A DNA stretch of 64,000 nt from Antedon mediterranea (taxonomy: Eukaryota > Echinodermata > Crinoidea > Comatulida > Antedonidae), in NCBI RefSeq assembly GCF_964355755.1, contig NC_092679.1:18032932-18096931 (forward strand), given 5' to 3'. Position 1 is the stretch's first letter. Every line of letters begins with the position of its first letter. This document shows, piece by piece, positions 52,196-62,573 of this stretch. The translations under genes and the position numbers were made by a program. The notes under the pieces were generated by a model. That model made no database searches. It was not told where the DNA came from and saw only the letters and a program-made list of their open reading frames with translations.

Positions 52196-54084
52196 GCAAT
52201 CAATTTATAAATTGATTGTTTTCCAGTTATACAATTAATTTACTTTTGAGTTTTATAATGTTTAATGAAGCAGTAATTATATTTTCTGTTTCAATTTCAT
52301 AGATTGGCGGCCAATAAATCATTGAACTAATTGTCACTGATTGATTGATAGGTGAATGTGAAATGTGATGATACATTATTTCAAGTTCAAGTAATTAAAA
52401 AATAATGTGTTACGTATAGGGCATACTAAATTTCTCTGTGTGTGTGGGATTATATTATTTGTGGAGGGTGTGAAGATTGTTTGTTGTTTCAATGATTAAC
52501 CCCACACCACATAAAACCCATGAGTTGTAATGCCTACAATTTTGTTTTACTTTATCTGCTAGCTTTGTCACCTCAGTTTAGCAATTTGGTTTTTGTAATT
52601 AAAACGTTGTCAATAATTATTGACATATTTTTCTCTAATTGAAGTACTGTACCACGTTTATTCAAGGAAGGTGTTTAATTTTGGGTATTAGTCAAACTTC
52701 CTTGACCTGAAAAAAAAAACACAATATCAAGAAATTATAAAATACAGTACAAATTATTAAAAAACCTGCCACACAATATTGTAGTACTGTATAAAATAAC
52801 ACATTTCTATTTATAGTAGAATTTTACAATATGTCTCCGAACAATAAACGCCTGGGCACTTATTCGAATAAATACGGTATAGTTTCATACCTTTTTTCTG
52901 AGTGGTGGATCAATGAATTTTAAATAGAAAGATTTACTATTTATAAAGTAATAGTAAGTGCTAATGAACCGTGTAGGTAAGGTTTCGGTGAAATATCTTG
53001 TCAACTAATTGTCTGTCAGCCAATTGTCTGTTGCGAAATCATTTTCGACGAAATGTCCTGTTAGTGAAATGTCCAGTCGGCGATTTGTCCGGTTGCCTAA
53101 ATGTCTGTCAACTAAATGGCTTTTGACAAAATGTCTAAGAGTACCGTTTATTCAAGGAGGTCCCGGGCATTTATTTAAAGTGGGGTGTTTATTCAAATAA
53201 ATATGGTATATGGTACTTATTCAAGAACAATGGATGTAGGTAAAGGGTCACTATTGTACATCTCGCATTTAAATATTGTCTCTAGTTTCAGAATAATGAC
53301 TCAATTTATTGAAACAATAACTATGGTATTAAAATACATACATATTTATTTATTACGTTTTTAATACAAAAAGGTTACTTAAACTCGAACACAGTAAAAC
53401 AAAAGTTTAATTTGGGTCAGTGATTAAGTATGGACTTATACTGTTATAGCTTCTCCTGCATTTAAATGATTTCCACTTATTCCTATTGTGTTTGTAACTG
53501 TCATAATAATAATAATAATAATAATATGTATTTATTTAGCACGTACACAAGGCATGTTAACATGACTGTACATTGGTTTTGGTATGGTCGCCTGTGCGTT
53601 GTCTAAATTAGGTCTGTACCATTTATTAGTGTATGTACTACATATACTAATAAAATAATGATACTCGTAAAGTTTTTTGGAGGATTAAAAATAGCTCCTT
53701 GCCAAGTAGATGGGGGTTTTCCCTTTTATTACGCACCAAGTATCCCAGCATCATGTGCAAAGTTACGTGCAATGATACGATACAATGAGAAAATTTAAGA
53801 AATTTACACCTCTAGATGGCTGGAAATTGCACTCATCATAATCAACACTTCAGAAAATACATATTCCATAAAATATTGAGGGGACCATGACCCCATAAAA
53901 AATAACATTGAAACTACAGAAATGACATACAAAACCAAATTTTTGTTTTATGAACAATTTTATTATATACGAAACAAGTGTTTGTATACGAAAACTACAA
54001 CGCAACAAAAGTATTTAAAATAAATTAAGATAGCATAAAAGTAGTACATCTAATCATCAATTTCATAATTTATGTAAAATTTGA
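52196..54084. other. inter-receptor DNA
   Basis: No gene. 52,832-53,212 has repeats: paired TTATTCAAATAAATA-type ends, and at 52,983-53,137 a degenerate roughly 20-bp unit around CGAAATGTCCTGT. A (TAA)n microsatellite lies at 53,503-53,526. 53,560-54,084 is the 3' flank of receptor 4, nearly identical to 56,590-57,142 (for example GATTAAAAATAGCTCCTTG), with an AATAAA signal on the minus strand near 53,959. Confidence 0.6.
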
Positions 54085-55524
54085 CTAGTTAATATACATA
54101 GTGTCAGAGATTGCTTCAGCTATAGACTTCTTTTCTTTTACATGTCCATAGGCATATGCATATTCAGGGATATCTTCAAATGTGGCTTGTGTTTTTCCAG
54201 TAGTTTCTTGTGCATCATTTATTGGTAGAGAGGTTTGGTAGACAGGGGATTCTTCCATCTGTAAGTGTATTGCAGTTTGGGCTGGTTGGTTAAAATTTGC
54301 ATATGAATATTCATGATCTTTATTCAACATGGCACTATGATGACAACGAATCATATTCTGGTGTGAAAGAGTTTGTAATGAGATTTGTTCTGTAGATGAA
54401 ACATTTGGTACTAGATATTCTGATGGCATTAGCTCCACCACTTCATCTGTTTTGGTGAAATCATCTGGACTACATTGGGTTGACATGTCTTTATTTCTAT
54501 ACCCCTTTTTCTCTTTATTTCTTTTAGTTTTAAACTTTTTGTAGATAATAATTTTTATAATAATAATGACTATTAAAGCACACGTACCAATGATGTATAG
54601 AAAGGCATCATCCAGTTTTTCACCTATTTTTTTGTTTTTATTATCAGTATTATCTTCTGGTTGAATCTTGTATTTTGAAAATCCATGTACATCATTAGAA
54701 GATGTCACATGACATTGCAACACACTGTCAGTCATTTCATCAGTGATGTTCAAATTGAGTTGTGATGTGTTGCCCAGTAGATTGGTATTGTCTTTTGTCC
54801 AGTTGTATTTGCATTCAGAACAATTATGTCCAGTTTTACATTGAAAAACAGATATCTCTCCAATTTGAAGATTATCATTGGCAACAATTGTCACGTTGAT
54901 TACGACTTCAATGGCCTTAAAATCACAGATTTCATCTATCTTATGAACATGTAGTGTCATTTGACATGAAAATTCCCCCTTATCATCTTCTTCTGTAATC
55001 AACCATGTGTTTTTGCGAGTAATATGAGTACTATTTCTGAAGTCTTCCCCGTCCTCTGAAAAGCCTATCCATCGTAGTGTAGGGTTTAGGTTCATGTGTT
55101 CAACTTGACAGACAGCAGTCATATATTCACCAACAGTATAAGTGGGTATTTTTGAAAAACAAGACTGTTTTGGAAGAACAGTCAGGTAGGCGATGTCAGA
55201 TTCCTGGATTAATTCTGTTTCAAAGTAAACTTTACATTTGTACTTGCCCGAGTGTGTTGGCTTCACTTTTGAAAATTCCAATTTAAACTGTATTTGTCGC
55301 CCTTCTTGTTCTTTGAATACGCTGTCTTCATTTTTTATCCATTCAACCTTGTAATATTGTACTTTGCCATTAATAATACATTTTAATGTTTCTTCTTCAT
55401 CTTCAAGAACTGTGACATTTGATATTGTAGTCGTTGATGTTTTTCCCAGTCTAATTGTAGTCATGATGATAATGGTAATTATAAGGAAAGACATCTTTTT
55501 AGCTACCATGAAAAAGGTGCACAC
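54085..55524 (-). CDS. single-exon Ig-domain receptor 4
   Basis: 479 aa in one exon. Signal peptide about 11-30 (KMSFLIITIIIMTTIRLG). Ig1 about 33-118 (C49, W62, SGKYKC to C97); Ig2 about 122-214 (C139, W152, C187); Ig3 about 217-287 (C229, C235, C238, W242, C271). Membrane helix about 307-328, then a basic KFKTKRNKEKKGYRNKD. Tail tyrosines: SEYLVP (Y370), SYANF (Y408), PVYQTSL (Y429), EYAYAYG (455-459) and C-terminal MYIN (Y477). YANF and YIN fit pYxN. The ectodomain is like receptors 1 and 5, while the helix and tail are like receptors 2 and 3. The 5' flank block is shared with receptor 1 and the 3' flank with receptor 5. Intact, probably functional. Confidence 0.87.
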   Translation of the reverse strand: MCTFFMVAKKMSFLIITIIIMTTIRLGKTSTTTISNVTVLEDEEETLKCIINGKVQYYKVEWIKNEDSVFKEQEGRQIQFKLEFSKVKPTHSGKYKCKVYFETELIQESDIAYLTVLPKQSCFSKIPTYTVGEYMTAVCQVEHMNLNPTLRWIGFSEDGEDFRNSTHITRKNTWLITEEDDKGEFSCQMTLHVHKIDEICDFKAIEVVINVTIVANDNLQIGEISVFQCKTGHNCSECKYNWTKDNTNLLGNTSQLNLNITDEMTDSVLQCHVTSSNDVHGFSKYKIQPEDNTDNKNKKIGEKLDDAFLYIIGTCALIVIIIIKIIIYKKFKTKRNKEKKGYRNKDMSTQCSPDDFTKTDEVVELMPSEYLVPNVSSTEQISLQTLSHQNMIRCHHSAMLNKDHEYSYANFNQPAQTAIHLQMEESPVYQTSLPINDAQETTGKTQATFEDIPEYAYAYGHVKEKKSIAEAISDTMYIN

Positions 55525-55527
55525 AGC

Positions 55528-55605
55528 AGTGTGTCACATAACAGAATGGAAAGCAAAAAAGTAAAGTAGATACTGTAGATAGAGGGTGCTATTTACACTG
55601 GCTAT
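55528..55605 (-). promoter_or_regulatory. conserved 5' block of receptor genes (copy 2)
   Basis: GTGTGTCACATAACAGAATG, GAAAGCAAAAAAGTAAAGTA, TAGAGGGTGCTATTTACAC. Same order and spacing as before receptor 1. Confidence 0.6.
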
Positions 55606-55794
55606 AATAATGGACATTGTAATATATTCATATTAGCAATTTAACGACTGGATTAGAGACGAATAAAGGAGTTCTACAAGATGGCTGAACATCAGCACAT
55701 GGTCTAATTTTTTTCTTAGTAAAATACTTAGTGTTATCATTCATTCTAAGAGCACAATATATAACAGACATGTTGATACCTGTTGTTGATGAAA

Positions 55795-56340
55795 TATGAA
55801 ACCAGATTTATTGAAACATTTATTTCCTTAATTACAAGACGTATATTTAAGTTCTAGGTACAAAAAGCAATATAAAAACGGTATTGACAAATGTTACAAC
55901 TTGCAAATGACTACTCATCAGCTTTGTGCATCCTCTAAACATCTATTGACAGTTCCATCTATTCAGCATAAAACCAATACACCAATACATGGTCAACATG
56001 CCTTTCAAGCCCCTCTTGTGTGGAACTCATTACCATTTTATGTTTGTAACCTACTTTTCTTTAAAGTCAATTTAAAATCACATCTTTTTCAGGTTTTTTA
56101 TTTAGAAGCTTGCGTTATTTTCAAGTGCCTTGCTAAGTTTTTGAATTTGATATATACATTTCTGTTATTATTATTATTATTATTCCAATAAATTTGTTTT
56201 TGATCATTTTGTAATATGTCAGTTTCCATTTGCTACTATTGGGATGAGATTCCTCGCTTTCCACCCATACACAGAATTAATGGTTTCTAATTCAAGGCGC
56301 TGACTGACGACACATTGATTGACCTGACATAGTTTGGCCG
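55795..56340 (+). mobile_element. LINE ORF2 C-terminal fragment in duplicated inter-receptor block
   Basis: 55,901-56,110 encodes THQLCASSKHLLTVPSIQ then HAFQAPLVWNSLPFYV and FKVNLKSHLFQ, the WNSLP...FK..LK..LF end of CR1/L2-type LINEs. A (TTA)n tail follows at about 56,163-56,183. The whole block, including flanks, parallels 45,480-45,870. Confidence 0.72.
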
Positions 56341-57142
56341 TCCGTCGTTTTTTTTGTCACTTTTATTTATTACGTAATATGCAATACTACTGCATACACA
56401 GACTTAGTAAATTGTAAATTTTTCTGTTAAACCTGTACTGCAACTACTGTATATTCAATGGCGCAGATCTGTTTCGAAAGGTGAGGTTGTGGTACGATTA
56501 TGCACATGTTTTAGTAGGGGATTTCCTGGGCTTCATCAGCGAAAACGTCCGAAGAGAATCTGATGAAGTGTAGGCATAGCTCGATGTCAGACAGCAATTT
56601 GACTGTACATTGGTATGGTCGCCTGTGTGCCATTAAATTAGGTCTGTACCATTTATTAGTGTATATTTGGGAGAAAAATGCATTCTTAATTCATACATTA
56701 ATCAAAATAATGATACTGGTAATTAAATGTTTTTCAAGAGGATTAAAAATAGCTCCTTGTCAAGTAGATGGGGGTTTTCCCTTTATTACGCACCCAGTAT
56801 TCCAGTATCATGTGCAAAGTTACGTGCAAAGATACGATACAATGAGAAAATTTAGGAAAATTACACCTCTAGATGGCTGGAAATTGCACCCATCATAATC
56901 AACACTTCAGCAAATACATATTCCATAAAATATTGAGGGGACCATGACCCCTAAAAAATAACATTGAAACTAGAGAAATGACATACAAAACCAAATTTTT
57001 GATTTATGAACAATTTTATTATATACAAAACAAGTGTTTGTACACGAAAACTACAACGCAACAAAAGCATTTAACATAAATTAACATAGCATAAAAGTAG
57101 TACATCTAATCATCAATTTCATAATATATATGTAAAATTTGA
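56341..57142. other. receptor 5 3' flank (duplicated)
   Basis: 56,590-57,142 parallels 53,560-54,084 almost base for base (GACTGTACATTGGTATGGTC, CACCTCTAGATGGCTGGAAA, TTCATAATATATATGTAAAA). AATAAA on the minus strand near 57,015. No gene. Confidence 0.65.
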
Positions 57143-58852
57143 CTAGTTAATATACATAGTGTCAGAGATTGCTTCAGCTATAGAATTCTTCTCTTTTACA
57201 TGTCCATAGGCATATGCATATTCAGGGTTATCTTCATATGAAGGTTGATTTTTTTCAGTAGTTTCTTGTGCATCATTTATTGGTAGAGAGGTTTGGTAGA
57301 CAGGGGATTCTTCCATCTGTAAGTGTATTGCAGTTTGGGCTAGTTGGTTAAAATGTGAATATTCATGATTTTTATTCAAAATAGCACCAGGATTCTCTCT
57401 GTTGTGATAATGACAACTGCAGTGACAAAGAATCCTTTCTCGGTGTGACAGAGTTTGTAATGAGATGCGTTTTGTACATGAAACATTTGGTACTAGATAT
57501 TCTGATGGCATTAGCTCCACCACTCCACTGCCTTCTGTTTTTTCAATGTCCAGCTTATTGGTATTTTGCCCCTTATCATTATCAGCAGCAGCAAAATCGT
57601 CATTGATTTGGTTGTAGACATTTTCCTCATCACAGGCTGCAGATGTCTTTGACAGTTTGAGATCTGATTGAGGAGTCTTTTGTATTTCATTATCAATTAA
57701 TGCTTGGTTTTCATATTCATCATCATCTGCATGTTGATTGCATTCCAGCTCTTGTGTTGTTACAATGTCTTGCTTAATGGGATTTTTCAGCTCAACATTA
57801 TCAGCACTTGGATCACATGAATCATTGGTTACATCTGTGGAGTTGTTTGATGATGTTCTAAATTTAAAACACAGAATTACAATAACTAGTAGAATCAGTA
57901 AGAGGATGCCTGCTACTGTAACTAATATGATTATTATTATGTAATTTTGTTCAGGTTTTTGTGGTTTGTCTTCAACTTTATCATCTCCTGGTCCAAGAAT
58001 CCTGTATTCTGCAAATCCATGTACATCATTATAAGATGTCACATGACACTTCAACACACTGTCAGTCATTTTATCAGTGATGTTCAAATAAAGTTGTGAT
58101 GTGTTGCTCAATAGATTAGTATTATCCATTGTCCAGTTGTATTTGCATTCAGAACAATTATGTCCAGTCTTACATTGAAAAACAGATATCTCTCCAATTT
58201 TAAGATCATCTTTGGGAACAATTGTCACTTTAATCTTGATGTGTATGTCATTTAAATAACAATTATTCCCATCATTACCCAAAATATTTAGTGTCATTTT
58301 ACAACGAAATATCATTTCATTATCTTTCTCCGTAATCAGCCATGTGTTTGTCCGAATCATATGAGTACTATTTCTGAAGTCCACCCCATCCTCTAAAAAG
58401 TCTTTCCATCGTAGTGTAGGGTTTAGGTTCATGTGTTCCACTTGGCAGACAGCAGTCATGTTATCACCAACATTATAAGTGGATGGATTTGAATAACAAG
58501 ACTGTTTTGGAAGAACAGTGAGATAAGCAATGTTGGATTCTTTGACAAAGCTTGGTCCAGCATAAACTTTACATTTGTACTCACCCGAGTCTGATGGATT
58601 CACATTTTGAAATTTCAAAATAAACTCATCTGTAACAATAAACTCTAGTCCTTGTTGTTCTTCAACTACACCTTCATCAGTTTTTATCCATTCAACCCAG
58701 TAATTGTCTTTTTTGTTAACGATGCAATTTAAGGTAGCAGATTTACCCTCAAGAAATGTTTTATTTTCTAATGTAACTGAGGCCTTTCCTAGGCTAATTG
58801 TAGTTAGGAAGAAAGGAATAAAGAAAAAGAAGGACATCCTGTCTAGCATCAC
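57143..58852 (-). CDS. single-exon Ig-domain receptor 5, chimeric tail
   Basis: 569 aa in one exon. Signal peptide about 6-25 (MSFFFFIPFFLTTISLGKAS); Met6 is an alternative start. Ig1 about 26-114 (C43, W55, SGEYKC to C94); Ig2 about 119-211 (C136, W149, C184); Ig3 about 215-286 (C227, C233, C236, W240, C269). Membrane helix about 305-328. Tail 329-442 matches receptor 1 (NNSTDVTND, DDEYENQ, ENVYNQINDDF, LDIEKTEGS). From GVVELMPSEYLVPN (443) to the end it matches receptor 4. An inserted CHYHNRENPGAIL (480-492) is shared only with remnant 7. The C-terminus is MYIN. Its 5' flank lacks the block shared by receptors 1 and 4. Intact, apparently formed by recombination between paralogues. Confidence 0.87.
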   Translation of the reverse strand: MMLDRMSFFFFIPFFLTTISLGKASVTLENKTFLEGKSATLNCIVNKKDNYWVEWIKTDEGVVEEQQGLEFIVTDEFILKFQNVNPSDSGEYKCKVYAGPSFVKESNIAYLTVLPKQSCYSNPSTYNVGDNMTAVCQVEHMNLNPTLRWKDFLEDGVDFRNSTHMIRTNTWLITEKDNEMIFRCKMTLNILGNDGNNCYLNDIHIKIKVTIVPKDDLKIGEISVFQCKTGHNCSECKYNWTMDNTNLLSNTSQLYLNITDKMTDSVLKCHVTSYNDVHGFAEYRILGPGDDKVEDKPQKPEQNYIIIIILVTVAGILLLILLVIVILCFKFRTSSNNSTDVTNDSCDPSADNVELKNPIKQDIVTTQELECNQHADDDEYENQALIDNEIQKTPQSDLKLSKTSAACDEENVYNQINDDFAAADNDKGQNTNKLDIEKTEGSGVVELMPSEYLVPNVSCTKRISLQTLSHRERILCHCSCHYHNRENPGAILNKNHEYSHFNQLAQTAIHLQMEESPVYQTSLPINDAQETTEKNQPSYEDNPEYAYAYGHVKEKNSIAEAISDTMYIN

Positions 58853-59425
58853 TGTTTTTCATTTCTAAAGAAAAATTAAATTGACTAAGAGTCACTTACG
58901 CTTTCTATTCTATAGCGGGCAGTATATTATGAAAAAAGCTATTATAATGTTTATGTTTAAAATCTAAACGTGATAACTATAGAAACCAGATAATAGAAAT
59001 CTATTTGAAGTGTCAAAAATCAGGGCAGGCGGAAAAGTGTAATTCTACTTTACCCCGAAAATTGAATAAATTCAAATAAAGGCATGCTACCTTTCATAGT
59101 TTTCGGGTCATGAAAAATGTAAGGCAAGCGGGATTTATTCCTCCCACTCTACTTTACCCCTCTATAATTTTTTTCTCGATCTTACAGCATTTTTCCCCAA
59201 AAAATAATGGGAGGGAGGATCGAGTCTTTATCTTTAATGTTTTATATTTTATTTTAATTTTTTTTTATTTCACATCTAACAATTAGGTTTTGTGTAATAC
59301 TTGGGTAGTGATGATATTTTTTGAAGAATGTTTTTGATATTCAGAAAACCTGTCTAAGTCAATAGAATCAACTTTCAAACATGCACCAAGCAATATAATC
59401 AAACACACTAGTTTAGTGTAGTTTA
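58853..59425. other. receptor 5 upstream region
   Basis: AT-rich; no conserved receptor 5' block is visible, so the promoter of receptor 5 differs. A CCTCCC/GGGAGG inverted pair occurs near 59,145-59,220. Confidence 0.4.
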
Positions 59426-59695
59426 TTCTGCAAATCCATGTACATCATTAGAAGATGTCACATGACATGTCAACACACTGTCAGTCATTTCATGATGTTC
59501 AAGTAGAGTTGTGATGTGTTTCCCAGTAAATTGTTATTGATCAGTTGTATATGCATTCAGAACAATTATGTCCAGTCTTGCATTGGAAAACAATTTGAAG
59601 GTTTTCATTGGCAACAATTGTCACTTTAATTTTAACTGCAATGGCCTCTAAATAACAAGTTTCGTCTTTCTCAATACCATTTACGCTCGTATTCT
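59425..59695 (-). pseudogene. Ig receptor remnant 6, Ig3 domain
   Basis: The minus strand matches the Ig3 domain of receptors 1, 4 and 5: LEAIAVKI..., CKTGHNCSECIY, LTCHVTSSNDVHGFAE. It has small deletions around the tryptophan region and in NITDEM that break the frame. It ends abruptly at 59,695 against unrelated sequence and is probably the 3' part of the gene whose 5' end lies at 61,611-61,793. Confidence 0.75.
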
Positions 59696-60880
59696 TAAGC
59701 CGGACTTTAGTCGTAGTTCGAAGTTCGACTTGAAAAAGTCGTAGTTCGAGTTATTACTTCAAATTCGATTCATAAACGAAGTAGTCAAAGTTTGCAGTTC
59801 GACTTAATGAAGTCGAGCTTTTAGTCGAGTTGCACACGTCTGGGTAATAAAGGCTATACATTGGCCAATGACAGGAGAGTATTTGAGGAGCAGACAAAAT
59901 TTTGCGCATTGATATCACTTTCCATTTTCTTACAAAACTGTTTACGCATCACGCAACATGAAAAATAATTTGAATTGTTAATTATTAGAACAAGATCAGT
60001 ATTAATTTAACAGTGAAGTACTTTTGATTAACAACAAACAAAGTCTTCAAAATATATTTAGGAACCATGGCGGTACGGTAATTTCATATTTTCTAGGCCT
60101 CCAACAAAGCAGTGGCGTATCCAGTGGGGGGGCCGGGGGATTTTGATTTGGTATCCGTCGGCAAACAAAGGTGCCGAGGAAAAAAATAAAGTTAGGCAAA
60201 TAAGAATAAACTATTATTCTGACAATAATTGAACTGTAAACATAATTCTTTTGAGTGTTTGTTTATTTACATATCATATCATTCACTTCAGATCAACTAT
60301 TTTTTATTTTCATTACATCTAACCAAACACGTAAAAAATGTGGTTAAAATATCTTATCATCTAGCACGTACGGCCGTACGCGGTAGATTGTTTACCCAAA
60401 AGTCTTTGAACGGTCCGGTGACCTTACCCTATTCAACCTTGTTTTTTCCGTTGAGCCTCTCATGACCTGGGATTTGTATGTCTTCCTACGCTAAGATTAT
60501 ATAGTTCCACATGCCATGTGCTTTTTTTTCTAAGATATATTTATTATAAGTGCCAAAAAACCCGTTTTTTTCTCGATATGTGGCCTTTATTATTCAAATT
60601 TTTTAAAGAAAAAGCACACATAGAATATAACAATTTTGATTGGTGGATGCGAATCACCCGCAGCGGAATGTTTTTTCTCTCGCGCGTATACCATGAAGTC
60701 ACATGGTCTCTTTGGTGAGTTAGAGCAATGAATTTGTCCGAATTCCATTAAGTAAACAACTTTATATATTTTATAAGCATTTAATAACATGTTTTATTGA
60801 TCTTTCCAATGTTGATATATAAAATAAATTACTAAAAAACGTAATTATATGTAATTATTTTAGCCAAAAATGGCGTAGTT
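59695..60880. other. insertion-rich segment splitting remnant 6
   Basis: 59,700-59,850 is a block of AGTCGTAGTTCGA/TTCGACTTAATGAAGTCGA repeats with internal inverted pairs. 60,112-60,170 starts AGTGGCGTATCCAGTGGGGG, a terminus typical of hAT-type repeats. The rest is AT-rich. Nothing coding is supported. Confidence 0.5.
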
Positions 60881-60884
60881 AATA

Positions 60885-61505
60885 GAATTGTTTATTTATT
60901 TATTTATTTATTTATTTCCTTTATTGCATCAAGTAAGCAGTGATGAAGTTGACATAAATATAATAGTAAATATGTAAACACATAGTATAACACAGTCCAA
61001 ACAAGTAATACTAAAATATATCATAGTCCACAAATCAGTCTTTCAATGGCCATCATAGTACATCCAGTAACACAAACCAATAGAGGTTCACAATTTGCTT
61101 ATCATAACTCAGTATACTGATCATTCACCAATCATTGAAAACTCCGTGGAAAGTAATGAAGTTTTTTGTGCGTTGTGTCCGGACTTTGGGGAGGGTGAAC
61201 GATCTAACGCGTCGGAGCTGATGGTTGTGTGTGGGAGGTTTAGGTAAGAGAGAGTGTAATATATGATCTTCTTTTTTCATTTATCAAAGAATTTTCTTGA
61301 CAACTTCTCGCGGCGTTCAGATAGAGTGATGATGTTAAGGTATCTGCGGGTATCAGCATACGAGGTACCATCGGGGCATATTATGTTACACGCTCTTCTT
61401 TGGACATGTTCGATTTGGTCAGATTGTGCTTTGGATAAACTCGGGGACCAAACAGCACAGGCATATTCAACTGTCAATTCAATTGTCGACTGAGGCTGCA
61501 AATTG
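60885..61505 (-). mobile_element. LINE ORF2 fragment with (TAAA)n tail
   Basis: 61,277-61,501 on the minus strand encodes VEYACAVWSPSLSKAQSDQI, EHVQRRACNIICPDG and LSERREKLSRKFFDK, the end of a LINE reverse-transcriptase ORF. Its 3' end carries (TAAA)n, seen on the plus strand as TTTATTTATTTATTTA at about 60,890-60,915. Confidence 0.8.
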
Positions 61506-61610
61506 TTTTACTTCTTTCGTGGCTAAAAACGATCATTTTCGGCGATGTTTTAGACCCTATATTTCGAAAACTACAAGTCAGATTTTCGTAATTCTTTCTT
61601 TATTGTAATA

Positions 61611-61793
61611 TTAATACAACATACTAACTAAACTAAAAAAATTTAATGTAGCAGGTTTATGCTCAAGAACTGTCACATTTGATAATGTATCTGTAGTCTC
61701 CGAGGTTTTTCCAAGTCTAATTGTAGTTATGATGATAAGGGTAATTATAAGGAAAGGCATCTTTTTAGCTGCCATGAACCAACAGTGTGTCAC
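61611..61793 (-). pseudogene. Ig receptor remnant 6, signal peptide end
   Basis: It encodes MAAKKMPFLIITLIIITTIR, LGKTSETTDTLSNVTVLEHK and PATLNF, matching the first 50 residues of receptors 1 and 4, then runs into unrelated sequence. The conserved 5' block lies directly upstream (61,787-61,860). Confidence 0.8.
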
Positions 61794-61860
61794 ATTACAG
61801 AATGGAAAGAATAAAGTAAAAATAGATTATAAATGATAGAGGGTGCTATTTACACAAGCT
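61787..61860 (-). promoter_or_regulatory. conserved 5' block of receptor genes (copy 3)
   Basis: CAGTGTGTCACATTACAGAA, TGGAAAGAATAAAGTAAAAA, GATAGAGGGTGCTATTTACA. It is kept beside a dead gene, so it cannot be used alone as proof of function. Confidence 0.55.
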
Positions 61861-62573
61861 ATAGTAATTTACATGATGATACTTTTTATTATAACTTTTA
61901 TTTTGATATGTACGCATTGCTGTAACAATTGAAACTATGTAAATGACTTATGATACCAGATTTATGTTTTTATAAACATTTTTATTGCAAAAAAAAGTAG
62001 TGGTATATATTTATTTCCTTAATTACAAGATGCTTAAACTTGTTAAAATTTCACTTACATGTTATGATATTAACTTCAAGGAACACAAAGAAATCTAAAA
62101 ACAATATGGGAATGTTACAGCCTAAATCACTACTCAATAAATACATTTTGTACGCTATACGGCACGCACTGATGACATATTATAATAAATTAGAACATGT
62201 CTTGCGCAGTGGAATTTTTCAGTGAGCTGCTAGCTCACGTTCGGCACACACTTGAGGAAAATGACTCATATGACAAAAAAATATTAAAATGATAGATATT
62301 TTCCTCACCGGCACGCACGCGTGGCTGATTCCTCACAAATTGTCCCATGCACACTGAGAAAAGAAGTGTTATTCATGCCAGTTAACTCAGCCGATAGCTA
62401 TAGTGCGCCGGGCTTCAGATCGTACAGTTTCACTTTAAAAACTTTATATTCTTGAAAAAGTTACCCAAATGTAAAAATCAATCTATATATTTAAAAAATT
62501 CTTAAAAGAGTACAGCTTAAACAAGTACAGCTAATAATTGTAATTGAATCATTTTATTACGTGTCAAATTTGA
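61861..62573. other. 3' flank of remnant 7 and spacer
   Basis: 61,930-61,990 is the shared receptor 3' block (ATGATACCAGATTTATGTTT, AACATTTTTATT). The rest is unremarkable; no gene. Confidence 0.5.

Noticed and set aside
43273-58852. classical ITIM or ITAM motifs in the receptor tails
   Set aside because: YNQI, YLEV and YCEI lack the usual I/V/L/S at -2, and no YxxL-x6-8-YxxL pair exists; pYxN is the better description.
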